This document shows, piece by piece, positions 23,750 through 32,154 of a DNA stretch of 64,000 nucleotides (positions are counted from its first letter, which is position 1; each line of letters opens with the position of its first letter). The stretch spans positions 124,001 to 188,000 of the forward strand of contig NZ_JABBGE010000014.1 in the NCBI RefSeq assembly GCF_012927245.1, read 5' to 3'. The notes under the pieces were generated by a model. The model was not told the DNA's origin, did no database searches, and saw only the letters and a program-made list of their open reading frames with translations. Source of the DNA: Streptomyces sp. R302 (GTDB taxonomy: Bacteria > Actinomycetota > Actinomycetes > Streptomycetales > Streptomycetaceae). Made by a program: the position numbers and the translations under genes.

Positions 23750-25885
23750 TCAGAGGCGGTGGGTCCTGGCCACGTCGTAGACGCCGGGGACCTCGCGCAT
23801 GGCGCGCATGAGGGCGGGGAGCGCCGCGGCGTCGGCGAGTTGCAGGGTGTACGTGTGGCGGACCCGCTGCTCGCTCGGTGGCTCGACGGTGGCGGAGACC
23901 ACCTCGGCGCCGGCGGTGGCGATGGCCTCGGTGAGGTCGGCGAGCAGACCGGGGCGGCCGAACGATTCGGCTACCAGCGTGACCCGGCAGTGGGCGGCGT
24001 CGCCCCAGCGGACGGGGACGGCGGCGCGGCCGAGGCGGCGCATGACGTCCACGGCCGGACAGCCCGTGCGGTGGGCGGTGACGGCGCCGCCCCGGACCCG
24101 GAAGCCGGTGATGGCGTCGGGGGGCACGGGGGTGCAGCAGCCGGCCGGGCGGACCGGGGCGGCGGGGGCGCCGTCGAGGTCGGCGTGGAGCTCGGCGCCC
24201 GAGCTGCGGTCGGCGGCGACGCTGAGCGGCGGGCGGGGGGCCGCGGCGGGCGGGGCGGCGGCCTCCGGGTGCGCCTGGAGCCAGGCGGTGATCGCGATCC
24301 GCGCGGCCGGGGTACGGGCGTGGTCCAGCCACTCCGGGGAGGGCCCGGAACCGGCGTCCTGGGCGAGGAGCAGGTGCACGGTGTCGCCGTCGGCGAGGAC
24401 GGTGCCCAGGGGGGCGAGCCGGCCGTTGACGCGGGCGCCGAGGCAGCCGTGGGCGGCCTCGGCGTGCTGGGCGTAGGCGGCGTCGACGCAGGTGGAGCCG
24501 GCGGGCAGGCCGAGCGTCCCGCCGTCGGCGCGGAAGACGGTGATCTCGTGGTCCTCGGCGAGGTCGGCGCGGAGCGAGCTCCAGAAGGTGTCGGGGTCGG
24601 GCGCGGACTCCTGCCAGTCGAGGAGGCGGGCGAGCCAGCCGGGGCGGGTGGGGTCGGTGCGCTCGCCGTCCTCGGCGGTCTCGGACGGGTCGGCGGTGTC
24701 CGGGGCCGTGCCGAGGGGGCTGCCGAGCGCCACGACGCCCGCCTCGGCGACCTTGTGCATGCGGTGGGTGCGGATCAGGACCTCCGCGACGGCCCCGTCG
24801 GGCGCGGCGATCGCGGTGTGCAGCGACTGGTACAGGTTGAACTTGGGGGCCGCGATGAAGTCCTTGAACTCCGAGATCAGCGGGGTGAAGCAGGTGTGCA
24901 GCTCGCCGAGGACCGCGTAGCAGTCGGCGTCCTCGGCGACGAGGACGAGGAGCCGCCCGAAGTCGCAGCCGCGCAGCTCGCCGCGCTTGAGCCGGACGCG
25001 GTGGACGGAGACGAAGTGGCGGGGCCGGACGAGGACTTCGGCGGCGATGTCCGCCTCGCGCAGTACGGTGCCGACGTGTTCGGCGACGGCGGCGAGGGCG
25101 TCGGGCGATCCGGAGCCGGTGGCGTCGGCGATGAGCGCGCGGGTGGCCTCGTACTCCTCGGGGTGGAGGATGGCGAAGACCAGGTCCTCCAGTTCGGTCT
25201 TGAGGGCCTGGACGCCGAGCCGTTCGGCGAGCGGGATGAGGACGTCGCGGGTGACCTTGGCGATGCGGGCCTGTTTCTCGGGCCGCATCACGCCGAGGGT
25301 GCGCATGTTGTGCAGCCGGTCGGCGAGCTTGATGGACATGACGCGGACGTCGTCGCCGGTGGCGACGAGCATCTTGCGGAAGGTCTCGGGTTCGGCGGCG
25401 GCGCCGTAGTCGATCTTCTCCACCTTGGTGACGCCGTCGACGAGGTACGCGACCTCGTCGCCGAACTCGCGGCGGACCTGATCGAGCGTCACCTCGGTGT
25501 CCTCGACGGTGTCGTGGAGGAGGGAGGCGGTCAGGGTGGTGGTCTCGGCGCCCAGCTCGGCGAGGATGAGGGTGACGGCGAGCGGATGGGTGATGTACGG
25601 CTCGCCGCTCTTGCGGAACTGGCCGCGGTGCGAGGACTCGGCGAGCACGTACGCCCGGCGCAGCACCGTCAGGTCGGCCTCGGGGTGGTGGGCGCGGTGC
25701 GCCTCGGCGACGTGGCTGATGGCGTCCGGCAGCCGGTCGCGGGGGGCGGGGCCCGCGGTGGCGCCGAGCAGGGCCGCGCGGCCGATCCTGCGCAGGTCGA
25801 GCCGGGCGCGGCCGCGCCTGCGGACGCGTGGGTCGGTGGCGGCGGTCTCGGCCGCGCTCACGGGGTTCGTGGCCTCTGCGCTCAT
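23750..25885 (-). CDS. rshA: RelA/SpoT homologue (RSH) with intact HD domain and divergent synthetase domain
   Basis: This 711-residue protein matches in layout the second RSH protein of Streptomyces (RshA). The hydrolase domain has SLLHDTVEDTEV with His124-Asp125 and ED at 128-129, plus KLADRLHNMRTL. The synthetase domain is recognisable (PRHFVSVHRV, FKDFIAAPKFNLYQSLHTAI), but where canonical enzymes read YDLLAVRV it reads CDFGRLLVL: the Asp is kept and the following Arg is lost. The Lys of SIYRK and the Gly of NGYQSLHT are also replaced. TGS and ACT domains follow. The ATG has GGAGGT six bases upstream. Its net role, hydrolysis or synthesis of (p)ppGpp, is not decided by sequence. Confidence 0.92.
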   Translation of the reverse strand: MSAEATNPVSAAETAATDPRVRRRGRARLDLRRIGRAALLGATAGPAPRDRLPDAISHVAEAHRAHHPEADLTVLRRAYVLAESSHRGQFRKSGEPYITHPLAVTLILAELGAETTTLTASLLHDTVEDTEVTLDQVRREFGDEVAYLVDGVTKVEKIDYGAAAEPETFRKMLVATGDDVRVMSIKLADRLHNMRTLGVMRPEKQARIAKVTRDVLIPLAERLGVQALKTELEDLVFAILHPEEYEATRALIADATGSGSPDALAAVAEHVGTVLREADIAAEVLVRPRHFVSVHRVRLKRGELRGCDFGRLLVLVAEDADCYAVLGELHTCFTPLISEFKDFIAAPKFNLYQSLHTAIAAPDGAVAEVLIRTHRMHKVAEAGVVALGSPLGTAPDTADPSETAEDGERTDPTRPGWLARLLDWQESAPDPDTFWSSLRADLAEDHEITVFRADGGTLGLPAGSTCVDAAYAQHAEAAHGCLGARVNGRLAPLGTVLADGDTVHLLLAQDAGSGPSPEWLDHARTPAARIAITAWLQAHPEAAAPPAAAPRPPLSVAADRSSGAELHADLDGAPAAPVRPAGCCTPVPPDAITGFRVRGGAVTAHRTGCPAVDVMRRLGRAAVPVRWGDAAHCRVTLVAESFGRPGLLADLTEAIATAGAEVVSATVEPPSEQRVRHTYTLQLADAAALPALMRAMREVPGVYDVARTHRL

Positions 25886-26106
25886 GGGGCACCTCCGGCG
25901 GCGTCGACCGGCGGTGGACGGGCGAGGGGAGCCCGGGGGGCCGGTGCTTGATGCTACCGACCCCACCACGTGGCGCAGTCCCGCTCTCGCCCAGCGTGAA
26001 ACGGATCACCCATTCGAGCGACACGAGAGTCGTTGACAGTTTCGATTGGACCGCCGGGACGGGCCCTCGGGATCGACCGCCGGGACGGCCGCGGCCGGAA
26101 GGCGCC

Positions 26107-26982
26107 TCAGCCGGCGGTGAGCCAGGAGGGCTCCAGGGTGCCCTCGGCGACGATGACGGCGGGACCGGTCATCTCGATGGCGCCGTCGGGGTGCTCGGTG
26201 ATGACCAGGGTGCCGCCGAGGACGTCCACGGTGTACGTGACGGGGGCGCCGGTCACGGCCGGGTCCGCCCCGTCGCGGCGGGCGGTGGCGACGGCCACGG
26301 CGCAGGCGCCGGTGCCGCAGGAGCGGGTCTCGGCGGCGCCGCGCTCGTGCACCCGCATGGCGACGTGGCGGGGGCCCCGGTCCGCCACGAACTCGATGTT
26401 GACCCCGTCCGGGTAGACCGACGCGGGCTCGTACGGCGGCTCGTCGTACAGGGTGCCCGCGTGGGCGAGGTCCTCGACGAAGGCGACCGCGTGCGGATTG
26501 CCCATGTTCACGTTCCGCGCGGGCCAGCTGCGGCCGTCGACGGCGACCGTGACGCCCTCCTCGGGGAGGACGGCGCGGCCCATGGAGACGGTGACGGAGC
26601 CGTCCTTGTCGAGGTGGACGCGCTTGACGCCGCCGCGGGTGGCGACGGCGACCTCGCCGGCGGTGACGTGGCCGGCGTGCTCCAGATAGCGGGCGAAGAC
26701 CCGGACGCCGTTGCCGCACATCTCGGCGACCGTGCCGTCCGCGTTGCGGTAGTCCATGAACCACTCGGCCTCGTCGGCCATGGCGCGGGCCTCGGGGTGG
26801 GCGGCGCTGCGGACGACGTGCAGCAGGCCGTCGCCGCCGAGTCCGGCGCGGCGGTCGCAGAGCCGGGCGACGAGCGCGGGGGGCAGGTCGATCTCGTTCT
26901 CCGCGTCGGGGACGATCACGAAGTCGTTCTCGGTGCCGTGGCCCTTGAGGTAACGGAGCGGGGTGGTCTGCGTGCTGGTCAC
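26107..26982 (-). CDS. dapF: Diaminopimelate epimerase
   Basis: A 291-residue enzyme converting LL- to meso-diaminopimelate for lysine and peptidoglycan synthesis. Streptomyces walls use LL-diaminopimelate, so here it mainly serves lysine. The two catalytic cysteines are in AEMCGNGVRVFARYL and ETRSCGTGACAV. FLKGHGTENDF-like KGHGTENDFVIVPD opens the fold. The GTG at 26982 has no Shine-Dalgarno; TACAGT lies 7 nt upstream on the coding strand, a leaderless pattern. An ATG 10 codons further out would lie upstream of that -10. Confidence 0.95.
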   Translation of the reverse strand: MTSTQTTPLRYLKGHGTENDFVIVPDAENEIDLPPALVARLCDRRAGLGGDGLLHVVRSAAHPEARAMADEAEWFMDYRNADGTVAEMCGNGVRVFARYLEHAGHVTAGEVAVATRGGVKRVHLDKDGSVTVSMGRAVLPEEGVTVAVDGRSWPARNVNMGNPHAVAFVEDLAHAGTLYDEPPYEPASVYPDGVNIEFVADRGPRHVAMRVHERGAAETRSCGTGACAVAVATARRDGADPAVTGAPVTYTVDVLGGTLVITEHPDGAIEMTGPAVIVAEGTLEPSWLTAG

Positions 26983-27102
26983 GGGATCAACTGTACGGTG
27001 CCGCCCGGACACCCGTTCCGGTTGTCCACAGGGCGGCCGCTCCGGACTCGCACTCGTACTCGTACTGGTCCACAGGGCGGCCCGCGACCGCCCGGCCCGG
27101 GC

Positions 27103-27552
27103 TCAGCGGAGGCGGGCGACGCGCCAGACGGCGAGGGCGACGAGGGCCGCGATGGTCGTCACGTACAGGCCGAGGACCCGCCAGTCCGGACGCTCGCCCG
27201 AGCCGCGCTGCGGCAGCCCCGGCCAGGTGTAGCCGACCCTGCGGGCGGCCATGACGCCCCAGCCCGCGGCGCAGAAGCTGATGAGCAGTCCCAGCATGGC
27301 GACGACCGCGCCCGCGTCCCCGGAGCCGAAGGCGAGCGGGAAGGCGAACATCAGCGAGCCGACGGAGGCGAGCCCCACGATCGGGGCGAGCTGCCAGAAC
27401 CTCAGCAGCCGCCGCGGGCGCAGCTCGACCTCGACCTCGTCGGCGATCTCGACCGCGGAGCCCTCGGCGTCGTCGGGCCCGTCGGGGGTCAGCCCCGGGG
27501 CACCCCCGGGAACCGACTCGTGCTGTTCTCTGTCGCGAGGGCCGGCCTCCAT
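27103..27552 (-). CDS. Small membrane protein of unknown function
   Basis: A 149-residue protein: about 50 acidic N-terminal residues, then three hydrophobic segments (about 57-80, 84-106 and 125-145) that read as membrane helices, ending in RVARLR. I do not recognise a family. Homologues with this layout are conserved beside dapF-miaA in Streptomyces as far as I recall. The ATG at 27552 follows GGGAGGG; a GTG ten codons upstream is possible. Confidence 0.7.
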   Translation of the reverse strand: MEAGPRDREQHESVPGGAPGLTPDGPDDAEGSAVEIADEVEVELRPRRLLRFWQLAPIVGLASVGSLMFAFPLAFGSGDAGAVVAMLGLLISFCAAGWGVMAARRVGYTWPGLPQRGSGERPDWRVLGLYVTTIAALVALAVWRVARLR

Positions 27553-27657
27553 CGCCACGCGCCCTCCCCACTCGGACTCCACCTTGGTCGATGCTCGATG
27601 ATGGCACGCTCCCGACCGCGGAAATGACGGGCGGAGCGTCCCGATGCCATCACGTGA

Positions 27658-28596
27658 TCAGGCTGTAACCGCTCGTTCGACCAACGACAGCGCCTCCCGC
27701 GGGAGTTCCCCGCGGTGATCGGCGGCCCCGCTGAGCCAGTGGACGCGCGGGTCGCGGCGGAACCACGAGTCCTGGCGGCGGGCGAAGCGCTTGGTGGCGC
27801 GCACGGTCTCGGCACGTGCCTCGTCCTCGGTGCACTCCCCCGCGAGCGCCGCGAGCACCTGCTGGTAGCCGAGCGCGCGGGAGGCCGTGCGCCCCTCGCG
27901 CAGTCCGAGCGCCTCCAGGGCGCGGACCTCGTCGACGAGCCCCGCCTCCCACATGCGGTCCACCCGGGTGGCGATCCGCTCGTCGAGTTCGGGGCGGGCG
28001 ACGTCGACGCCGATCTGGACGGTGTCGTAGACCGACTCGTGGCCGGGGAGGTTCGCCGTGAAGGGCTTCCCCGTGATCTCGATGACCTCCAGGGCGCGGA
28101 CGATCCGGCGGCCGTTGCTGGGGAGGATCGCGCGGGCCGCCTCGGGGTCGGCGGCGGCCAGGCGGGCGTGCAGGACGCCGGAGCCGCGCTCCTCAAGCTC
28201 CGCCTCCAGGCGGGCCCGGATCGCGGGGTCGGTGCCGGGGAACTCCAGGGCGTCCACGGCGCCGCGCACGTACAGGCCGGATCCGCCGACGAGCACGGGG
28301 GTACGGCCCTCGGCGAGCAGCCGGTCGATCTCGGCGCGGGCGAGGCGCTGGTACTCGGCGACGCTGGCGGCCTCGGTGACGTCCCAGATGTCGAGGAGGT
28401 GGTGCGGGACGCCGCCGCGTTCCTCCGGCGTCAGTTTGGCGGTGCCGATGTCCATCCCGCGGTAGAGCTGCATCGAGTCGGCGTTGACGACCTCGCCGCC
28501 GAGCTGCTGGGCCAGGAACACACCCAGATCGGACTTTCCGGCTGCCGTGGGGCCGACGACGGCGATGACCCGCGGTGCGGGAGCTGCGCTTCTCAC
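27658..28596 (-). CDS. miaA: tRNA dimethylallyltransferase
   Basis: This 312-residue enzyme adds dimethylallyl to adenosine 37 of tRNAs reading UNN codons. P-loop AVVGPTAAGKSDLG is at about 10-23, followed by NADSMQLYRGMDIGTAK, LVGGSGLYVRGAVD, PSNGRRIVRALEVIEITGKPF and TKRFARRQDSWFRRD, all MiaA signatures. Its product is the substrate of MiaB, encoded 1.8 kb away. The GTG at 28596 gives the length I expect for Streptomyces. No clear ribosome site is seen; GAGACT lies 6 nt upstream, a weak leaderless-type -10. Confidence 0.96.
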   Translation of the reverse strand: MRSAAPAPRVIAVVGPTAAGKSDLGVFLAQQLGGEVVNADSMQLYRGMDIGTAKLTPEERGGVPHHLLDIWDVTEAASVAEYQRLARAEIDRLLAEGRTPVLVGGSGLYVRGAVDALEFPGTDPAIRARLEAELEERGSGVLHARLAAADPEAARAILPSNGRRIVRALEVIEITGKPFTANLPGHESVYDTVQIGVDVARPELDERIATRVDRMWEAGLVDEVRALEALGLREGRTASRALGYQQVLAALAGECTEDEARAETVRATKRFARRQDSWFRRDPRVHWLSGAADHRGELPREALSLVERAVTA

Positions 28597-28733
28597 CGTC
28601 CCAGTCTCGCAAACCTCCGGGGGCGTCCCCGAACGAGCGACGTGACACGGGGGTGGGGGCTTCGTTCCCCGTGCGTGGTTCCGGCCGTGGTTCCCGCGCA
28701 CGGCACCCCCGACGAGTAGGCTGAGGAGTGGAT

Positions 28734-29081
28734 ATGGGCGTTTTCTCAAGGTTTCGCCGGAAGAAGCAGTCGATGGAGGAGTCGGGTGAGCCGGCTTCGG
28801 CGGAGCTCGCCGAGTCCGAGTCGGCGTCCGAGGCGGAATCGGAGTCCGATTCGGAGTCCGATTCGGAGTCGAAGTCGGAGGCGGAGGCTGTCGAGTCCGA
28901 GGCGGGCGGGACGGTGACGCGGCTGACCGTCCCGGGAGTGACCGCACCGGAGGAGTCCTCGGAGATCGTGGAGATCCCCCGGCAGCAGTCGGCCGACACC
29001 GCCGCGGACGCCGGTTCGGGCGCGGGCTCGGACGCGGGCTCGGACGCGGACAGCGAGACCGGGAAGGCCGCCCGCACATAG
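28734..29081 (+). CDS. Small acidic low-complexity protein
   Basis: A 115-residue protein beginning MGVFSRFRRKKQSMEES. A basic N-terminal patch is followed by a long run of Ser-Glu/Ser-Asp repeats, and the C-terminal third is Gly/Ser/Asp-rich. Similar proteins in Streptomyces have been labelled gliding motility protein, a label I regard as uninformative. GAGGAG five bases before the ATG supports the start. The composition suggests a disordered protein, perhaps membrane-surface associated. It is followed 28 bp later by the PF14013-type gene and probably forms an operon with it. Confidence 0.7.
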   Translation: MGVFSRFRRKKQSMEESGEPASAELAESESASEAESESDSESDSESKSEAEAVESEAGGTVTRLTVPGVTAPEESSEIVEIPRQQSADTAADAGSGAGSDAGSDADSETGKAART

Positions 29082-29109
29082 GCACGACACGGACACGGAG
29101 AGGTGCTCC

Positions 29110-29367
29110 ATGGGCTTCCTGGATTCACTGAAGGCCAAGCTGGGCCCGGCCAAGCACAAGGTCTCGGACCTCGCGCAGCAGCACGGGGACAAGATCGACC
29201 AGGGCCTGGACAAGGCGGCGAAGATGGTCGACGAGAAGACCAAGGGCAAGTACAGCGACAAGATCCAGTCCGGCACCGGCAAGGCCAAGGACGCGATCGA
29301 CCGCATCGGGCAGAAGGACGACGGCACGCCCGGCACCGACGGCACGCCCCCGCCGCCGACCGCCTAG
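29110..29367 (+). CDS. Small 'antitoxin' family protein (Rv0909-like, PF14013 type)
   Basis: An 85-residue, Lys/Asp-rich helical protein, MGFLDSLKAKLGPAKHKV followed by GDKIDQGLDKAAKMVDEKT and GTGKAKDAIDRIG. This is the pattern annotated as antitoxin in actinobacteria after Rv0909, and it also resembles small stress proteins of the CsbD type. No toxin gene is adjacent, so a toxin-antitoxin role is doubtful here. GGAGAGG lies about 8 bases before the ATG. Confidence 0.75.
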   Translation: MGFLDSLKAKLGPAKHKVSDLAQQHGDKIDQGLDKAAKMVDEKTKGKYSDKIQSGTGKAKDAIDRIGQKDDGTPGTDGTPPPPTA

Positions 29368-29376
29368 GCACCCGAC

Positions 29377-29424
29377 CGCACGCGGCCCGCGGAGCACGTA
29401 CCGCTGCTCCGCGGGCCGCGTGCG
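29377..29424. terminator. Very strong hairpin between convergent genes
   Basis: A perfect 20-bp stem (29377-29396 with 29405-29424) closes an 8-nt loop, 9 bp after the antitoxin-like gene and 45 bp past the stop of the opposite gene. Confidence 0.9.
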
Positions 29425-29468
29425 TTCGCGTGGCGGGCCCGCGCCGAGAACCCGTGGCGGGCCCGCGC

Positions 29469-30176
29469 TCAGGACCAGACGGCGACCAGGTACTCGACGC
29501 CGTACGGCGCGTCCTCGTGGAGGAGGCGGCCGGCCAGGCCCGCGCCCTCGGCGGCGCCCGCGAGGACCTGCCAGGGGGCGCGGCCTGCGGCCTTCAGCTC
29601 CCGGGCGAGGCCGGCGTCGAGCGCGAGGACCCCGGGCACGTCGGCGGAGCCCAGGACACGGGCGGCCTCGGCGTCGAAATCGGCGGCGCGCTCGTCGAAG
29701 TAACCGGGGGCCTTCACGGTGCGGCAGGCGCTGCCGTCGCCGAGGACGAGCAGGGCGACCCGCTCGGCCGAGGACGCGAGGCGTCGTCCGGCCTCCGCAC
29801 ACGCCTCGGCGGTGGCCCGCTCGTCGACCCCGAGCCCCTCCACGGCCGCGCCGGGCGCACCGGTACGGGAGAGCAGCCAGGCGCCCACGGCGAGCGAGGC
29901 CGGCAGCGGGCGGTCGCCCCCGGGGCCCTCGCCGAGGCGCACGGCGAGGTCGACACCGAACCCGGCGAAGGACCCGGCGGAACCGGCCGGGAAGCCGCCC
30001 AGGGCGTCCCCGGGCGCCGCCCCGACCACGTACAGCCGGTCGGGCCGGGCGGCGGCGAGCACCCCGAGGGCGTCCGCGCAGTGCGCCCGCGCGGCGTCCA
30101 GCTCGGGGGCGGCACCGCTCGCGACCTCGGACACGAGCAGCGGCGGGCAGGGGCACACGGCGGCGGCGACAAGCAT
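29469..30176 (-). CDS. Class III extradiol dioxygenase-like (LigB fold) protein
   Basis: A 235-residue protein starting MLVAAAVCPCPPLLVSEVA and ending YGVEYLVAVWS. The alpha/beta layout, with VVGAAPGD, VALLVLGDGSACR, KAPGYFDERAADFD and LLHEDAPYGVEY, fits the LigB/Memo fold as annotated in Streptomyces. LigB enzymes use two His and a Glu to hold iron. Here the first ligand position reads CPCPP, where active enzymes show a His, so catalytic dioxygenase activity is doubtful. The ATG at 30176 is well placed for the fold. It lies between miaA and miaB but has no obvious tRNA role. Confidence 0.75.
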   Translation of the reverse strand: MLVAAAVCPCPPLLVSEVASGAAPELDAARAHCADALGVLAAARPDRLYVVGAAPGDALGGFPAGSAGSFAGFGVDLAVRLGEGPGGDRPLPASLAVGAWLLSRTGAPGAAVEGLGVDERATAEACAEAGRRLASSAERVALLVLGDGSACRTVKAPGYFDERAADFDAEAARVLGSADVPGVLALDAGLARELKAAGRAPWQVLAGAAEGAGLAGRLLHEDAPYGVEYLVAVWS

Positions 30177-30324
30177 GATCCGCAGCCTACTGCCCCGCTC
30201 CGACAGGAACGCGGCCGTCGGTGGCGGGCGGGAGCGCGGGCGCGGGCGACCGGCTGGAGCGCGGTGGTCCGGCAAGCGGCCCGGGCACAGCCCGCGCGGT
30301 CACCGAGCCGGCGTCCGGCCGCGA

Positions 30325-30389
30325 CCCTCCGGCCTCAGCCCTCAGCCCTCCGCCCTCGCCCCTCCGGCCTCAGCCCTCCGGCCTCAGCC
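30325..30389. repeat. 14-16 bp tandem repeat upstream of the LigB-like gene
   Basis: CCCTCCGGCCTCAGCC occurs at 30325-30340, 30360-30375 and 30374-30389, with degenerate copies between. It fills much of the 240-bp gap (30177-30416) between the miaB stop and the LigB-like start. No gene or clear terminator is seen in the rest. Confidence 0.75.
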
Positions 30390-30416
30390 GCTCGGCGACC
30401 GCCTCGGACGCGGCTG

Positions 30417-31946
30417 TCAGTGGGCGACGCCGCAGGCCGGGGCGTCGGCTGCCGGGAGGGGGGCCGGGGCGCCGATCTGCGGGAGGCCGAGCAGGACGCC
30501 GGCCGGCTTGGCGGCGGCCGCGGCGGTGCGCTTCTCCCAGGCGTCGCCCGCGCGGGTGCGGCGGACGGCGGTGGTGGGGCCCTCGGCGAGGAGGTGGTGC
30601 GGGGCGGCGTAGGTGATCTCGACGGTCACCACGTCACCGGGGCGGACGTCCTCGTCGGGCTTGGTGAAGTGGACGAGCCGGTTGTCGGGGGCGCGGCCGG
30701 AGAGGCGGTGCGTGGCGCCGTCCTTGCGGCCCTCGCCCTCCGCGACCATGACCTCCAGGGTGCGGCCGACCTGCTTCTTGTTCTCGTCCCAGGAGATCTC
30801 CTCCTGGAGGGCGACCAGGCGCTCGTAGCGGGCCTGCACGACCTCCTTGGGGATCTGCCCCTCCATCTCGGCGGCGGGGGTCCCGGGGCGCTTGGAGTAC
30901 TGGAAGGTGAAGGCGTTGGCGAAGCGGGCCTCGCGGACCACGTGCATGGTCTGCTCGAAGTCCTCCTCGGTCTCGCCGGGGAAGCCGACGATGATGTCCG
31001 TGGAGATGGCGGCGTGCGGGATCGCGGCCCGGACCTTCTCGATGATCCCGAGGAAGCGCTCCTGGCGGTAGGAGCGGCGCATCGCCTTCAGCACGGTGTC
31101 CGAGCCGGACTGGAGCGGCATGTGCAGCTGCGGCATCACGTTGGGCGTCTCGGCCATCGCGGCGATGACGTCGTCGGTGAAGTCGCGCGGGTGCGGGGAG
31201 GTGAAGCGGACCCGCTCCAGGCCCTCGATGGCGCCGCAGGCGCGGAGCAGCTTGCCGAAGGCCTCGCGGTCGCCGAGGTCGGAACCGTACGCGTTCACGT
31301 TCTGGCCGAGCAGGGTGATCTCGGAGACGCCCTCGGCGACGAGCGCCTCGATCTCGGCGAGGATGTCGCCGGGACGGCGGTCCTCCTCCTTGCCGCGCAG
31401 GGCGGGGACGATGCAGAAGGTGCAGGTGTTGTTGCAGCCGACCGAGATCGAGACCCAGGCCGCGTACGCCGACTCGCGGCGGGTCGGCAGGGTGGAGGGG
31501 AAGGCCTCCAGGGACTCGGCGATCTCGACCTGGGCCTCCTGCTGCACGCGGGCGCGCTCCAGGAGGACCGGCAGCTTGCCGATGTTGTGGGTGCCGAAGA
31601 CGACGTCGACCCACGGGGCCCGCTGCACGATGGTGTCGCGGTCCTTCTGCGCCAGGCAGCCGCCGACGGCGATCTGCATGCCGGGGCGCGCGGTCTTCAT
31701 CGGGGCGAGGTGGCCGAGGTTGCCGTACAGCTTGTTGTCGGCGTTCTCACGGACCGCGCAGGTGTTGAAGACGACGACGTCGGCGCCGTCCGCGTCCTTG
31801 GGCGCGCGGACGTAGCCCGCCTCCTCCAGCAGACCGGAGAGCCGTTCGGAGTCGTGGACGTTCATCTGACACCCGTAGGTGCGAATGTCGTAGGTCTTCG
31901 GTCCTTCGATGCCCACTGTGAGACTCCGGTCGCTGCTGCTGGTCAT
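30417..31946 (-). CDS. miaB: tRNA-2-methylthio-N6-dimethylallyladenosine synthase
   Basis: A 509-residue radical-SAM methylthiotransferase acting on the MiaA product. The N-terminal cluster domain has YGCQMNVHDSERL, FNTCAVRENAD and VGGCLAQKD. The radical SAM triad is SVGCNNTCTFCIVP. The TRAM domain lies near 390-460. The tail beyond about 465 is Ala/Pro-rich. No Shine-Dalgarno is seen; TACCCT (complement of 31953-31958) lies exactly 6 nt before the ATG, so the mRNA is probably leaderless. Confidence 0.96.
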   Translation of the reverse strand: MTSSSDRSLTVGIEGPKTYDIRTYGCQMNVHDSERLSGLLEEAGYVRAPKDADGADVVVFNTCAVRENADNKLYGNLGHLAPMKTARPGMQIAVGGCLAQKDRDTIVQRAPWVDVVFGTHNIGKLPVLLERARVQQEAQVEIAESLEAFPSTLPTRRESAYAAWVSISVGCNNTCTFCIVPALRGKEEDRRPGDILAEIEALVAEGVSEITLLGQNVNAYGSDLGDREAFGKLLRACGAIEGLERVRFTSPHPRDFTDDVIAAMAETPNVMPQLHMPLQSGSDTVLKAMRRSYRQERFLGIIEKVRAAIPHAAISTDIIVGFPGETEEDFEQTMHVVREARFANAFTFQYSKRPGTPAAEMEGQIPKEVVQARYERLVALQEEISWDENKKQVGRTLEVMVAEGEGRKDGATHRLSGRAPDNRLVHFTKPDEDVRPGDVVTVEITYAAPHHLLAEGPTTAVRRTRAGDAWEKRTAAAAAKPAGVLLGLPQIGAPAPLPAADAPACGVAH

Positions 31947-31952
31947 GTTTCA

Positions 31953-31958
31953 AGGGTA
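31953..31958 (-). promoter_or_regulatory. -10 element of a leaderless miaB transcript
   Basis: TACCCT on the minus strand fits TANNNT and is 6 nt from the miaB ATG, which puts the transcription start at or next to the A of ATG. No -35 is convincing. Confidence 0.5.
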
Positions 31959-32016
31959 TGGAGTCTTCAAGAGTAGGCGGTCCGCCGTGGGCTCCGGGCC
32001 GGACGCCGGACTCCGG

Positions 32017-32099
32017 CCCGGAGCCCTGCTCGGTGTCCTGCCCGGAGCCCTGCTCGGTGTCCGGCCCGGCGTCCGGCCCGGCGTCCGGCCGGTGTCCGG
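32017..32099. repeat. 12-bp tandem repeat (about seven copies) between miaB and the GlxA regulator
   Basis: Units of the form CCCGGNGNCCNG follow one another with a 12-bp period. Two longer 22-bp copies at 32017-32038 and 32041-32062 are identical. The repeat ends about 55 bp before the regulator start and lies in its upstream region. It can be read in frame in several registers but has no start signal. Confidence 0.75.
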
Positions 32100-32154
32100 A
32101 TGTGACAGGGAATCGTCATTGCCGTCATGGGGCGGGGCGGGCGAAGGTGGGGTC

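Noticed and set aside
29110..29367. Toxin-antitoxin module
   Set aside because: The antitoxin label is inherited from a family name. No toxin-like gene is adjacent; the partner is an acidic low-complexity protein.
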